Below, piece after piece: positions 35,201 to 46,300 of a stretch of 64,000 bases of DNA. How positions within the stretch are numbered: the stretch's first letter is position 1; each line of letters starts with the position of its first letter. The notes beneath the pieces are model-generated. The model saw only the letters and a list, made by a program, of their open reading frames with translations, did not search any database and was not told the DNA's origin. The stretch covers positions 44,071,702-44,135,701 of the forward strand of contig OU015523.1 of assembly GCA_907165065.1 (NCBI GenBank), in the 5' to 3' direction. Source of the stretch: Caprimulgus europaeus (taxonomy: Eukaryota; Chordata; Aves; Caprimulgiformes; Caprimulgidae). The translations under genes and the position numbers were made by a program.

Positions 35201-38200
35201 AGTATTTATGCAGAGAGGTGCAGGCACCTTTGTTTTTACCTCTGTGTGTCTCCACTTACTTGTTAGGTCATTGCCAAGCAAAAGTGCATTTAACTGCCAG
35301 GAGGAAAACACGAAACAACCCACAAAAAGTTTTCCACAAACATCAGTCTTATGAAAGTGAAAATAAAGAGGTTAAGAAAAGCATGTAGCAAGTGCCCATC
35401 TCTAAATGAAGTGAAGACCTCCAGCCTGGGGGAGCTAGGGCTGCAGCCCCGTGAGCTCAGACCTGTTTGGTGGTTGATGGGCAGTAGGGAGGCACAGCAG
35501 GCTGAGCTGGCTGGGGAGCTGGGCTCCCAAATCCCAGGGTAACAAAGCCAACCCTTGCAGCTGGTACTCCTGGAGCAGTGCACCCGTTCTGCTGGGAAAG
35601 GCCACCCCGATGTGGGCTGGAGGGGCAGGAGAGGTTCCTGCTGGCCCAGCTCCATGCCGCCGGTGACAGTGCTGCTCCAGCATGGCATCAAACAGAGCAT
35701 TGTGAAGGCAGGAGAGGCACTGCATTGCTTTTATTGGCAAAGTTGGCACAGTTTTATTAGGTTATAAGTTCCTGGTTTGTATCATATTGATCTGAGAACA
35801 GGCAGTGTTCACTTAAACCACCCTCACACTGGTTTAAGTTGACCTGCTTTGTTCTGTGTGGCACAGCACAGAGGTGGCAATGGGCTGCGTGGCCTTGGAC
35901 TCACACCTCTGCCTTGGGTTTCTTGTTGCACAACAGAGTCACGGGCTTGGCTGGGTAACCTCTGTGCTGGGAGAGGTGGAGTGTGATGTTACACATGGCC
36001 CCCAGCCTACGCTTGCCGAGAGATGTGCACCCCTGTTTTCCTGCTGAGCTCAAGGAGGTCTGGGTGCCCCGCTGCCTCCTCTTGGGCTTGACTAAAAGCC
36101 ACATCTTTTTACTGTAGACCGACATTTACTTCTGCCAGGGCTGATGCCTTGGGTTAATGCAGTAAGTTCCTGACCAGAAATGCTGCCCTGGGACACTGAA
36201 GGAAAGGACAACATCTCTGCATGAAATAAAAGATTTTTTAAATTATTATTTCTTTATAATTTTGTTCTTTGCTGAGGCCTTTCTTTTAGCCTCTTAATAC
36301 ATTCAGGCTCAGCATCACATACAAGGAGCAGTTGCATTTCAGTAATAAACAGAGCTTTGTATATAGTTTATATTTCAGTTGATTATAATTGCACAGTATT
36401 TGTGAGTCTTATGAGATGAAACTTGCTAGAGAAATGTGAGATGCAAATTCCCAGCATTAGTTGGAGCTTCCTAGGCTCAGCAAAGTGACAGTGTATGAAT
36501 GAATAAATCAAAACTAGATTTCAGTGAATAATTGAGAGTCTAATTCATTTGGTGAAAAGATCCTCTTTTCCTATTCACAAAACCTCTGCTTGGAGATGGC
36601 AGGTTTCTCATGGTTCCTGTATGCAAATTTTTACCTGCTCGATAGCTTGGTCTTTCATGGTTTGTAGGTTCCCTACTGGTATTGGAAACATGTTTTTTGA
36701 CATTTGGCTTGTGTTGATGAGTTATTAGCAGCTACAGGATTTTTTTTTTTTTAATTTATTTTCATAGTTATCATCTGGGCACTATTCTACCAGTTCAAAT
36801 GGTATTAACATAGTCTGCTTTGGACTTCACTGGGAAGCAGGAGAGCACTTTCAGCAAGGAAAGGGCTCATTAAAAAGCCATTGCTCAGTGACAGACAGGA
36901 GATAAAACAGGTCAGATGTTACAAAAATAGCGGTTCTTTCTCTATGGCCACAGAGACTGTTTTTCTCTAAGAAATTAAAAAAAAAAAGGAGTCTGGTATG
37001 TAAGATGGATTGGGAAGACCTATTTGCATTTAGTTTTTCTCCCTCTCATCCAGAGTGATCTCAGGCCAGGCACCTCACAGGTGTCCCATCTCCTCCAAAG
37101 GCACCAGGGATTTGCGGTGATGCCAGCCTGGGATTTCACCCTTGGGGTTCATCAGCTCACTCATTTTAAGAACAAAATGGGAAAAGGAAACTGGGGCAGG
37201 AAGATGGCAAAAAGAGAGGGGTGAAATTAGCTGTAAAGTAGAAGCTGGGGAGGCCAGTGTGGGTTTCTCCTCAGGATGTTTTAGGTGTATCTGATCAGAA
37301 AGAGGAGATGCCAAAGGCATGGAAAAGAAAACGCAGTGGGTGAGTGGCACCAACATGGCCCTGTTCTTGCCCACGTCTTCTTGCTTTCCCCTGGCAATCA
37401 GCTTGGGGAAATGTGGTAGATTTCTCAGTCATTCCTCCATTTATTTGTCCCCAGCTCAGGAGTAATTATACATTGCATTTCCTGATGTTTGCTTGCAGCA
37501 TCTTTGTTTCTGATCTCACTGTCTCTCTTTTTCCCTCCATGCCTGCTCCTCCAGCTGCGCTGGCCCTCTCTCCAGGAGAGGTAAGTCTCTCTGTCTGGTT
37601 TGAGTGCTGGGTAAATCCTGGGGCCCCAACACCACCTGGCTCTGGTGTTTTGGGGCAGAAGGAGGGATGGCACCTGGGCCTCCAAGCCCAGGCATGGGAT
37701 CTGACTGCTGAATTCAAGGAGTGGTCATCCCACGTTTGGTGCCAGGCTGGCATGAAGAAAGGGGCTCAGGGAAGCTGCAACAGTCCAGGCAGGCGCAAGT
37801 GTCTGTCAGCTTCAGGACTCGGATTTAGCCTCGTGTCACTGTTATGGATGACTATGTTGATTTATTATTGGTTTTTTACCTTCCCTTTAGGATGAGAGAC
37901 TGGAGTTGTGGCACAGCAAGGCTTGCAAATGTGATTGCCAAGGAGGTCCTAACTCGGTGTGGTCCAGCGGCACTAACAGCTTAGAGTGCATGCCAGGTAA
38001 TGGGGCCGTGTGCTTTTAGCCATGTTTGTCTGGTGATCTTCAGCAGCTTCCCCTGTTGCACCCTGCATCACAGAGGTGGCTCCTTATGGTGATACTTGTT
38101 CCAAACCCAGCTGCTGGTGGGGCCGGGGAAGCTGCACTGGTGGGGGGTGCAGGGTGACCCTGTGCAGTCACACATTGCTGCAGCAGCAGTGAGGGCCATG

Positions 38201-41200
38201 CCTGGGCCTTAGGAGGTCACCCAGGGTGGCCCAGGCTGGCTGCTGCTGGCAGGTGCTTGCCCACCCTGTCCCTACAGCCCTCGGCACTGGTGCTCCCAGA
38301 AACTGCCTGGGGCAGCTACTGCCGTGTGCAGGATGTGCTGTGGGAAACCTTTTGTACCACCTAGGCTGATTCTGCCTTGCTGCAGTTTAGCCTGTAACAT
38401 CTTCTCCTCTCCCCAGGGGTCAAATAAAACTTTACTCTTTCTTTGCAGCATATTTTTAAACAGTAGAAGACCACAACTGTGTTTCCTTCGAGTTTTCTAT
38501 GGACTGCTCTTGCCCAGCTCCTTCACCCATTCCTCACAGATCATGTTTTATAGGTTTCTGATCAAGCTCTTTTGTGATTATTCTCTGCAACTTCCACATT
38601 TTCCCTGACATGTTACCCCAGCAAGGCTTTATCGGTGCCCAGCTGATCATTTGGTTTAGCTCTTGTGTCCCACAGAAATAGCACTCTTGTTCAGGCCTCT
38701 GTCATGCAGATGGTCAGAGTTCACCCCCTCTGGGGCTGGGTGCCAAAATGGTACCTGCCTCCTGCCCACTAGCAACCACCTCTTCCCAGCTCCTGGAAGA
38801 GGCTGTGTAACAACTTGAGGTGTGTTTTGCTGCCCTTGGGTTCCCCAGAGGAGATACACGGGGGAAATGATCACCCCAGTGCTCACTGTGTGGTGTGACT
38901 GCCCTGAAGGTGGTGGAGATTAAATGAGTTATTGTGGAAGAGCTCTGAGTGGAAGCCAAGATAGGTGAAAGAGCAAATAATAATGTGTGTTGGCAAGAAC
39001 ATAGGAAACAATTGGCAGAGCTTGCAGGCATATGCAAACAGAAATTAGTGAGGAAATACTCCAGGCATTTCTATCTCATGCTTGTGTGGACCTGAAGGTC
39101 CCCCTCCTGCGATGTGAGGCAGATGACAAGAGCAGAGGCTTTCCAGTCATCCTTGACGGGCCATCTGGTTCCCCTGAGCTGTCCCTCTGTCCACCCTGCT
39201 CCTCTGGAGGCCATTTCTCCCAGGGGTTCACCCAGCTTGAGCATTGCCCACAGGTTTCTTCCCTGCCCAGAGAAACTACAAGGAGAGGATTCATCTACCG
39301 TGCATGGGTGATGTCTCACCCTCAGGGCAGAGCAGCCCCAGTCATCCCCAGTAAAGGCTCACACTTCTCAGGGTCTGTCCTTCCAGTTTCTGCAACTGGT
39401 ATCTCCACAGGGCTGCCTGCTGGGGCAAGTACAAAGAGGAAGAAGGCATTTGCTGGAGACAGCCTGTGTGATGCAGCAGCATCGCTCTAGGAGCTCCAGA
39501 AAGAAATAACACTTGATTTCTCTTCTTGTGGGGGTTTCCCCCATTCTTTTGTGGAAGAAACCCATATGCAGTAGCCCAAACATGAGTCTGAGCTGGCATG
39601 GCTTTGCTTGAGCTCACCGCTCCTTTTCAAAGGGCTGGCCACCACAACTCTTTTTTGTCACAGTGTCACCATGAAGCCACCTGTGACGGTCAGGTCCCTG
39701 CAGTCCTTGTATCCTTGTCTGAGTCTCTTTCCATTCAGAAGGTGCCCTGCTGCACCTGCACATCCTCCACCTGTAACTGTCTCCCTTTGCCCAGAGCTGC
39801 AGTAAAGCACAGATGGATGTGCCAGAAGGTGACCTGCTAATTGCATTACGGTTGTGTGGTCTGCAGATTAGTGTTGCTAAAAGTGAAGTTATGTCGTGTT
39901 TGAGATAAGCCTGCTGAGTAGTGCACACACGGGGCCGCTCCAGCCCGCCTGCCCTCTTGCACAAGGGGAGCAAAGGTTTTTACGTGGTGGAAAAGCGTGA
40001 TGTTTCCTTGCCTGGAGGAAGGCGGGACAGCAGCTATGTGTTTTCATGGGGAAAAACATGTTAATGAGGTCCTGACTGAGCAAGATATGTTAATGAGATA
40101 TTGATGCATAGGATATTGACCTAGTGGAGCTTGCTAATGAGATATTGACCGTGCTGGGGCATTGCACTGGGGAGGCTGCAGTTGTGCCAGGCCCTGGGTG
40201 CCCGCTGACACTCCCTATGTGTTGATCACTTTTAACATGAGGTACCAGGCTGCTTGGTCAGGTGTGGCTGAGGTGAGGACACGTCCTACCCACGCGTGAA
40301 GCTGCGCAGAGCTTTGCTCGCTCCTTTATTGCTGAAACCCAAGAAATGAACTGTGCTAAACTGGAAAATGTGACAGAGTCACCCGTGGAGGCACCACAGC
40401 CGCTCCACAGGCTGCAGAATTAGAAAACGCTGCCCATGATATGGATGCTTGCCCAGGCAATCCCCATGTGATGTTTGTGAGCACCTTCTTTATCTGTATC
40501 TAGATACGTAGCGGTAACCTGAGCGCATAAAAAAGGATTGTAACAAAAAAACACCCCAACTAGGTCCAGGTAGCATGCAGACGTTGTGCATGGCAGTATC
40601 ACCAAAGGCTTGCCCCAGAGCACTGTGTGGGGATCCACCACAGAAAGTTTTACTGATGAAGGAGTATTTTTGCCCCTAGTGGTTTTGCAGCCAGAGAGAG
40701 TCTTGCTGAACTTCTTGCTATTGCAGAGCAGCTGTGGGGTCAGGTTTGGTAGCCTGAAGATCTGAAGGCAGAAACTCATAGGGAGGTCCCTGAGCCTTCG
40801 GCAGGGCCAAGCATTACACCTCACTGGCACCAGAGTACCTGCAGGTTTTCCACAAGACAAGACCATCTCCAGGTACAAAGATAGTCCCCATAGCAGGAAA
40901 TGCAGAAGATCTGAGGGTGCTTGTGGAGGGATGAACAGAGCAGGCTCAGCAGTTTTGCTGTTCAGGCATAGCCATAAATCAAGACAGTGAATTGAGAACC
41001 AGAAGGAGATAAAGCCCAGCAAGAAAAGCCATGCCAGACATTCCCTAAGGACTAGGCAGAGGCTGACAGCCTGGAGGCTGGATCCAGGTTGAAATCCAGT
41101 CTGGATTTGCTTCAATGTGTTTTTAAGAAGGAGATTTGGATTGCAACATCTGAATAAAACTTTCCCCCCTCCAAAATGCTGCAAGGTAGCACAGGTTTAG

Positions 41201-43173
41201 AGAGAGAGATACCAGTTAGAAATTCACACAGGAGAAGAGTTAGAAATGAAGAGCCCATGGCCCTTGGGCAGTAAATACTGCAGGGGTTGTGGTCTGGGTT
41301 TAAAAGCATCCCCAGCATCCTGGCCAGGGAGGACAGTGAAACCACAGGGGGTGTTGACAACAGATGTGCAAACACACGCAGGACACAAAGCCACTCGAGT
41401 CCCTTAAGGTATTTTTCCCTTGTTTTGCAGAGTGCCCCTACCACAAGCCCCTGGGCTTTGAGTCTGGCGCCGTCACCCCTGACCAGATAAGCTGCTCCAA
41501 CTCTGAGCAGTACACAGGCTGGTACTCCTCCTGGACAGCCAACAAGGCCCGCCTCAATGGCCAAGGTTTTGGGTGAGTCCAGAAATGCCTCTCTGAGGGG
41601 TCCCGTGGGTGTGGGGAGCTGAAGAACCCTGGCAGCATGGGGGCAGGAGGGTCCACCAGGGAGGGCAGCGGCAGGGGACGTAGCAGGGCTGGCGGTGTCT
41701 CCCCAGGTGCGCATGGCTCTCCAAGTACCAGGACAACGGCCAGTGGCTGCAGATTGACCTGAAGGAGGTGAAGGTGATCTCGGGGATCCTCACGCAAGGG
41801 CGCTGTGATGCCGATGAGTGGATGACCAAGTACAGCGTGCAGTACCGCACCGACGAAAACCTCAACTGGGTTTACTACAAGGACCAGACTGGCAACAACC
41901 GGGTTGGTGAACTTTGTGCTTCGGCTGCTGATGGAGGGGTGGCATGTTTGGTGACATGAATGCATCAGGTCTTGGTGGAGATGTGCCCCAGGAGCGGGTC
42001 CTGTGGGAGCAGCAGGATGGATGGGGCCCAGTGCTCATCCCACATCCAGGGGCAGCACAGAGGGGGGACATCCCCCCCGTGGTGAGGTGAGTGCCACACT
42101 GACCAGCTGCAGAAGGGAAAAATACATTTTTATGTTTTCTAATGATGTTGATAGTGGAATCTGGATTAAGCTTGGAGGCATCGCAGGGGAGGCAGCACCT
42201 CCACGATAAAACCCCTTTCTTGGCTGCAGCCACACAACCCCAGGCACACCTGGGCATAGCAAAATGGGGGCTCCTTCTTTTGCTCCAAGTCCAGGGCTAG
42301 TTCATGATGAAAAATCCTTGAGACAAAATTTGCAACTAGTTAAGACACAACCCACTGAACTGTTCGCAGGCTACACTTCTTAGTGGTTGGCTTGAAGCGA
42401 AAAATTGCACTGGGGAGACCTTACAGTGGTGCCTGTGGTCCCCATGCAGCCTAGCTGGGCTGGGGGACACCACAGCTATGCCTCCCAGGTGTTCCCAGTG
42501 CCCATCTGTGGGGATGGCCTCATCCAAGTGTGGGAGGCTCAGGTGGCTTTGTTGAAGTACTGGTTACTGCAGCCCAGGGGAGATGCTGAGCTTCCCCTGA
42601 AAAACAGGCTGTGGTAACAGGAGATGTGGCAGCATGGCCAAGCAGTGGGGAAAAGGTCCCCAAATGCTTTTTTTTTTTCTGTATTGGCACATCTGGGAGC
42701 CTGGCTCATGAACTGCAAATAGCCAAGGTCAGCCACTCTTATTCCAAACATGCAGTGCCTTGCTGCAAAAAGGCACATGAGAGAGAATGGGGTGAGATTA
42801 AGTCTGGCTTAACCAGAAAAAGTCCTGGAATGAGGTGGGGAAAGTGACCTAGAAAACCCCGTCAGTGTGACAAAAATTGTCTGTGTCTGGCTATATTTAA
42901 AGCCTTTTATTTTGGGGAGTGGAGGAGAGGGAGCCTCCTCCTCTGCACTGCACAGGCACCCCAAACTCACTGGGCAGGGTTTCCAGCCCCTTAACTGCCT
43001 GCCCACACCTCTCTCCCCAGGTTTTCTACGGCAACTCGGACCGCTCGTCCTCGGTGCAGAACCTGCTGCGGCCGCCCATCGTGGCCCGCTACATCCGCCT
43101 CATCCCGCTGGGCTGGCACGTGCGCATTGCCATCCGCATGGAGCTCCTCGAGTGCCTGGGCAAGTGCGGCTGA
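29248..43173 (+). CDS. RS1: RS1, retinoschisin (complete, six exons, 224 residues)
   Basis: Retinoschisin is secreted by photoreceptors and bipolar cells, assembles into disulphide-linked octamers and holds retinal layers together at the cell surface. CDS: 29248-29299, 37555-37580, 37891-37996, 41431-41572, 41707-41902, 43021-43173. The coding sizes 52, 26, 106, 142, 196 and 153 nt equal those I recall for human, and all introns have GT/AG ends. Residues 1-23 form a signal peptide (hydrophobic VLLSLLFWY and AALALS), 24-62 the Rs1 domain, and 63-219 the discoidin (F5/8C) domain. Cysteines lie at 38, 40, 42, 59, 63, 83, 110, 142, 219 and 223, including the pair C59/C223 that links subunits. Residues whose human changes cause X-linked retinoschisis, such as R102, R141, R200, R209 and R213, are present. 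No break is seen. Confidence 0.98.
29300..37554 (+). other. RS1 intron 1 (8.3 kb)
   Basis: Introns 2 to 5 are much shorter. The intron contains a GC-rich block at 30890-31110 with a CAG/GCA run (30960-30986) and a small perfect palindrome at 31082-31100. It also has an A-rich block near 31630-31740 and a GC-rich block at 33420-33830 with open frames on both strands. I see no firm mobile element or nested gene. Confidence 0.7.
30955..31110. promoter_or_regulatory. GC-rich intronic block with CAG run and palindrome
   Basis: The block contains GGCGGCAGCAGCAGCAGCAG (30961-30980), several CpGs, and the perfect stem AATGTGCT-TTT-AGCACATT (31082-31100). A CpG-rich patch inside an AT-rich intron could be an enhancer or an alternative promoter of RS1. 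This is inference from composition only. Confidence 0.3.
37555..37580 (+). CDS. RS1: RS1 exon 2 (26-nt micro-exon)
   Basis: The micro-exon lies between TCCTCCAG and GAGAG|GTAAGT and completes codon 18 and encodes ALALSPGE, the end of the signal peptide and the first mature residues. Human exon 2 is also 26 nt. Confidence 0.92.
37581..37890 (+). other. RS1 intron 2 (310 bp)
   Basis: This short intron has GT/AG ends. Frames stay open through exon 2 and into it, which explains the 183-codon open frame at 37344-37895. Confidence 0.9.
37891..37996 (+). CDS. RS1: RS1 exon 3, Rs1 domain
   Basis: The 106-nt exon runs from CCCTTTAG to GCCAG|GTAATG. It encodes [19 protein letters not shown] and onwards to ECMP, with C38, C40, C42 and C59. 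The acidic-aromatic start differs from human while the cysteine-rich core is nearly identical. Confidence 0.98.
39890..40370 (+). mobile_element. Possible LTR remnant in RS1 intron 3
   Basis: The composition and order of landmarks recall a retroviral LTR: a start near TGTCGTGTTTGAGATAAGCC, a middle with repeated TAATGAGATATTGA, and a distal GCTCGCTCCTTTATTGCTG resembling an R/U5 region. I find no target duplication and cannot fix the ends, so this is a weak call. It could equally be ordinary intron DNA. Confidence 0.3.
40061..40150. repeat. Direct repeats of TAATGAGATATTGA
   Basis: TAATGAGATATTGA occurs exactly at 40091-40104 and 40135-40148. A further TTAATGAG lies at 40061-40068 and a bare GATATTGAC at 40112-40120. 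The 44-bp spacing may come from a tandem duplication that has since diverged. Confidence 0.85.
41431..41572 (+). CDS. RS1: RS1 exon 4, start of discoidin domain
   Basis: The 142-nt exon starts after TTTTGCAG and ends GG|GTGAGT. It encodes [13 protein letters not shown], the S1-loop region and [13 protein letters not shown], with C63 and C83. Identity with human is very high. Confidence 0.99.
41573..41706 (+). other. RS1 intron 4 (134 bp)
   Basis: A short GC-rich intron with GTGAGT and CTCCCCAG ends. Confidence 0.97.
41707..41902 (+). CDS. RS1: RS1 exon 5, discoidin domain core
   Basis: The 196-nt exon starts after CTCCCCAG and ends CCGG|GTTGGT. It encodes [40 protein letters not shown] and [10 protein letters not shown], with C110, R141 and C142. 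Confidence 0.99.
41903..43020 (+). other. RS1 intron 5 (1.1 kb)
   Basis: Nothing recognisable lies in this intron apart from a T-run near 42668-42678. Confidence 0.9.
43021..43173 (+). CDS. RS1: RS1 exon 6, C-terminus and stop
   Basis: The coding part of the last exon begins after CTCTCCCCAG with [16 protein letters not shown]. It continues through [20 protein letters not shown] to the end KCG and TGA at 43171-43173, and carries C219 and C223. The exon is GC-rich, with third positions mostly G or C. Confidence 0.99.
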   Translation, partial: VFYGNSDRSSSVQNLLRPPIVARYIRLIPLGWHVRIAIRMELLECLGKCG

Positions 43174-43299
43174 GCGCCGTCTCCTGGGGTAGATGTGTAG
43201 GTGTCCACCTCTGCAGCCACCCCACCTCACCACCACCGCCTGCTGTGGCCGTGGTCCTGCGGAGTCAATGCCCAGCCTGCGAAGGGAAGGGCTGTCTTG

Positions 43300-43305
43300 A
43301 ATAAA
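43300..43305 (+). terminator. RS1: RS1 polyadenylation signal AATAAA
   Basis: AATAAA lies 127 bp after the RS1 stop codon, followed by a GT-containing stretch. Cleavage is expected near 43320-43330, giving a short 3'UTR of about 150 nt. Confidence 0.8.
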
Positions 43306-43325
43306 ACATTGCTTCACACCATGCC

Positions 43326-46300
43326 TGGTGATAAAGCTAAACCCTGCTGTAAAGCTGACGGGTGTTCATGGGGCACACGCTGGGGACGACGGGAGGGTTC
43401 CTGGCTGTAGCTTTGATTGCACGAGATGTGGTGCTTCTGTCCATGGGTGTTAGGGAACCATCATCGCAACATGCTGTGGAGGCCAAAGTAAATGCAGATG
43501 GGGTCCAAAGGCAGGACTTGGACTCCCTTGCGGGGGCGAGTCTGCACTTGATCATTTCTCCCTGAGCCTGGGCACTGCCCACTGCCCCACCGGGGCCAGG
43601 GAGAGCTCTCACACCAGGGAAGACACTTCACCCTGCTTTTCCTCATGTTTCTCCTGCCAGTCTGTGCTGTGGCTGAGGCAGGGTTGGGGCCACATCTGGC
43701 CAGTCCCCAGTATAACAGGCTCCGCCTGTATCTCACACTCTCAAATCACCTCACATCCCCTTGTACCAGGTCCTCTCTGCCTGAGCCATGGTGGTGATTT
43801 TTGGGACAGGCATCAGACCCTTGTGCACTGGGTGTTTGGACCCCCTCGGTGTCCTCTCCAGTTTTGCACTGACACAGCCCTGGCAGCCCAGGGCATATTG
43901 CTCCCTGTGGGCATTTGGGCACAGGAACAGGGACTCGCTCTCATTTACTGCCTTGATCTCCATGGTCCGTTCCCCAGTGGGTGCTGAGCGGCAGCTCTGA
44001 TGGTGCACCCATCTCCCCAGGGACACAGCCTGGGTGCTACAGCTTGTGCCCCTGCCTGGGAGCTGGAAGTCTGCACGCCTCAGGCAGGAACTACAGACCC
44101 CTCAGCTCTCATGTGGGAGGTTGTGGGGGGCTCTGGGGTGGCAGCCACTGTTTGGCTTCCCATATGTCTGCAGCAGAAACCTGGCAGACACTGGAGGCCT
44201 TTTCCCTATTTTTAACACTCCGTGCATCCATCCCAAACAGTCGCAGTGTCAGCACCTGAACTGCCTCAGCAGAGCGAGAAGAGGCAGGAAGACGACGGCA
44301 CCAAGGCTTGGTGTGCAGGGCAGGAGATGAGATGTGGCTAAAACCAAGTGAGATGTGACCAAAAACATGAGAAAAGCCTTTGGATGTCTGTGCAGTTTGT
44401 CACATTTTATGAATTTGTGAGGGAAGACATTTCTGCTTTGTTTTTCCTGTATATAGAGACAAATAATAACTATCAGGAAAATATGCTGGCAGGTCTGAAA
44501 GCTTTTGCTCCACTATACCAACAGCCTGAGGTCTATGAGCATGTAGCCAAGACCAAGCCCCACCTGCTGAGAAGATTGTTATTATGTCATCATCACCCTC
44601 TTTGCTTCCCCTTGCAACTGAAATGAGTTTTGCCTCTCCACAAACGGGTATAAGGATGTTTTCTTCGTAAGCAATCAGTGAATCTGCGTGGCTCTCTAAT
44701 GCTACCATAACAGTGCAGGCAGGTTCTACTGAGAAGATCTGCTGAGCTTGAGGCAAATCCTCTGTGTAGCCCATCTGTGGGACCAGCATGGGGTAAGAGC
44801 CTCCTGGAGGCATTGCACATACAACAGCAGGGAGACAAAGGCTTTCCACCAGCAGTCAGAACTCTGGTGTCAGTAACACCAACACTGAAAGCTGAAGCAT
44901 TCATTTCCAGTCTCTGCACACAGTTGCCATCACGTTAACACACTGCTCTCCCTTCCCTAAAAGCAGCACGGGCAGCCCTGCTCCATGTCTTGGTGGATGA
45001 TGACTAGCGGTGAGGAGGGTTGCTGCTGTTGTTTTGTTGCATGACTGAGTGGTGGGAAGGTGTAGGAGACCAACTGGAAGAGCAAACAATCTGAACAGAG
45101 AGTTCTGTCACCATGGCTAACTTGTAATTCCCTGGAACAAAGGATTGTTTGCTCAAGGAGGCAGACAGTGTCAGCAGATGAAACGCCATAAGGGAGCAGG
45201 GGGTGGAGACTTCCTGAGCCTTTCTGAGAAATGTCTCAAACACTTGCAAGAATGGCAGACATAAAAGGGAAAGGCAAGTGCCAGAAAGTGGGAGAAAAGG
45301 GAAGGAAAAGAAGAAGAAGAAGAAGAAAAGAAAATAAAGAAGAAAGAAGAAAAGAAAGATGAAAGAAAAAAGAAAAGAAGAAGAAGAAAGAAAGAAGAAG
45401 AAAGAAGAAGAAAGAAGAAGGTGACTTCTGGACAAGTGCTCCTACAGACCAGGGAACTCCCCCATCTGCTGGACCAATGCTGGAACTCAGACCAGTGATC
45501 TCAATCTCTGTCATATTAACTCTCTCTCTCACTCACTTTCTTCCAGTAAGTAACGCAAGGCCGATATCTCATACGTGTGGCAAATTTTAAGCACTTCCTC
45601 TACCTAACTACTTATTGATGAACCTCGTTACAAAATAAAAGTCTCTATTTGCCCATGGACCTCGTGTATTGTGCTCACCTTATTCCAACCAAGAGAATCG
45701 GCGAAGCTGAGTCACATTTCCCTCTCTCCTGACATAGGAAAACATTATGGGCAGAAATCTGGGATTTCCTTCTTTCCTGCTACTGGAAAACTTTATGGGC
45801 AGGAATCAGAGATGTGACAGATGGGATTGGAAGGGTAAAAGGACAGACTGTGCACTCACTGATGAATATCTATAGAATCCCAAAGCAGTTAAGCTTGACT
45901 GTAGCCAACCAAAGCCTTAGCTGTGACCGACCTCTGAAGAGCTCCCATGCACAATCCAGGGTTTTGCAAGTTGTCTGGTTTTGGAAATGTACCCTGAGGC
46001 AAAGGCCAAGAGTTCCTGCACAATTTGAAAGAGCTTGCAAGCTTAATCCACAGTCTGAATGGATGGACCACAAGCCATTTTACATCAAAGCCCCAAACTA
46101 AATTATGTGTCTTCACATGACTGATCCTAAATATGGGATAAAAGAAAGCCTTGGAGGAAAAGACTGTCTAGGTAGAAGGGGCTTGTGCTATCACTCTTCT
46201 ATTCTCCCACCTTCAAAGAAACCACCAGATCCTTTTTCCAGGTTGAAATGCACAGTGATCAATAAGGTGGAACTAACTGGCACACACTGAATTTCACAGT

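Larger units (their letters stand above)
37997..41430 (+). other. RS1 intron 3 (3.4 kb)
   Basis: The intron contains a possible LTR at about 39890-40370 and a 254-codon antisense open frame at 40420-41184 that I do not recognise. Apart from these I see nothing assignable. Confidence 0.75.

Noticed and set aside
37344-37895. 183-codon plus-strand frame
   Set aside because: It is a read-through of RS1 exon 2 in its own frame with flanking intron sequence; the real coding part is only 37555-37580.
41112-41965. Large minus-strand frames across RS1 exons 4 and 5
   Set aside because: They are antisense shadows of GC-rich RS1 coding exons.
45004-45435. 143-codon minus-strand frame rich in Phe, Leu and Ser
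   Set aside because: It is a translation of the purine tract complement and carries no other evidence.
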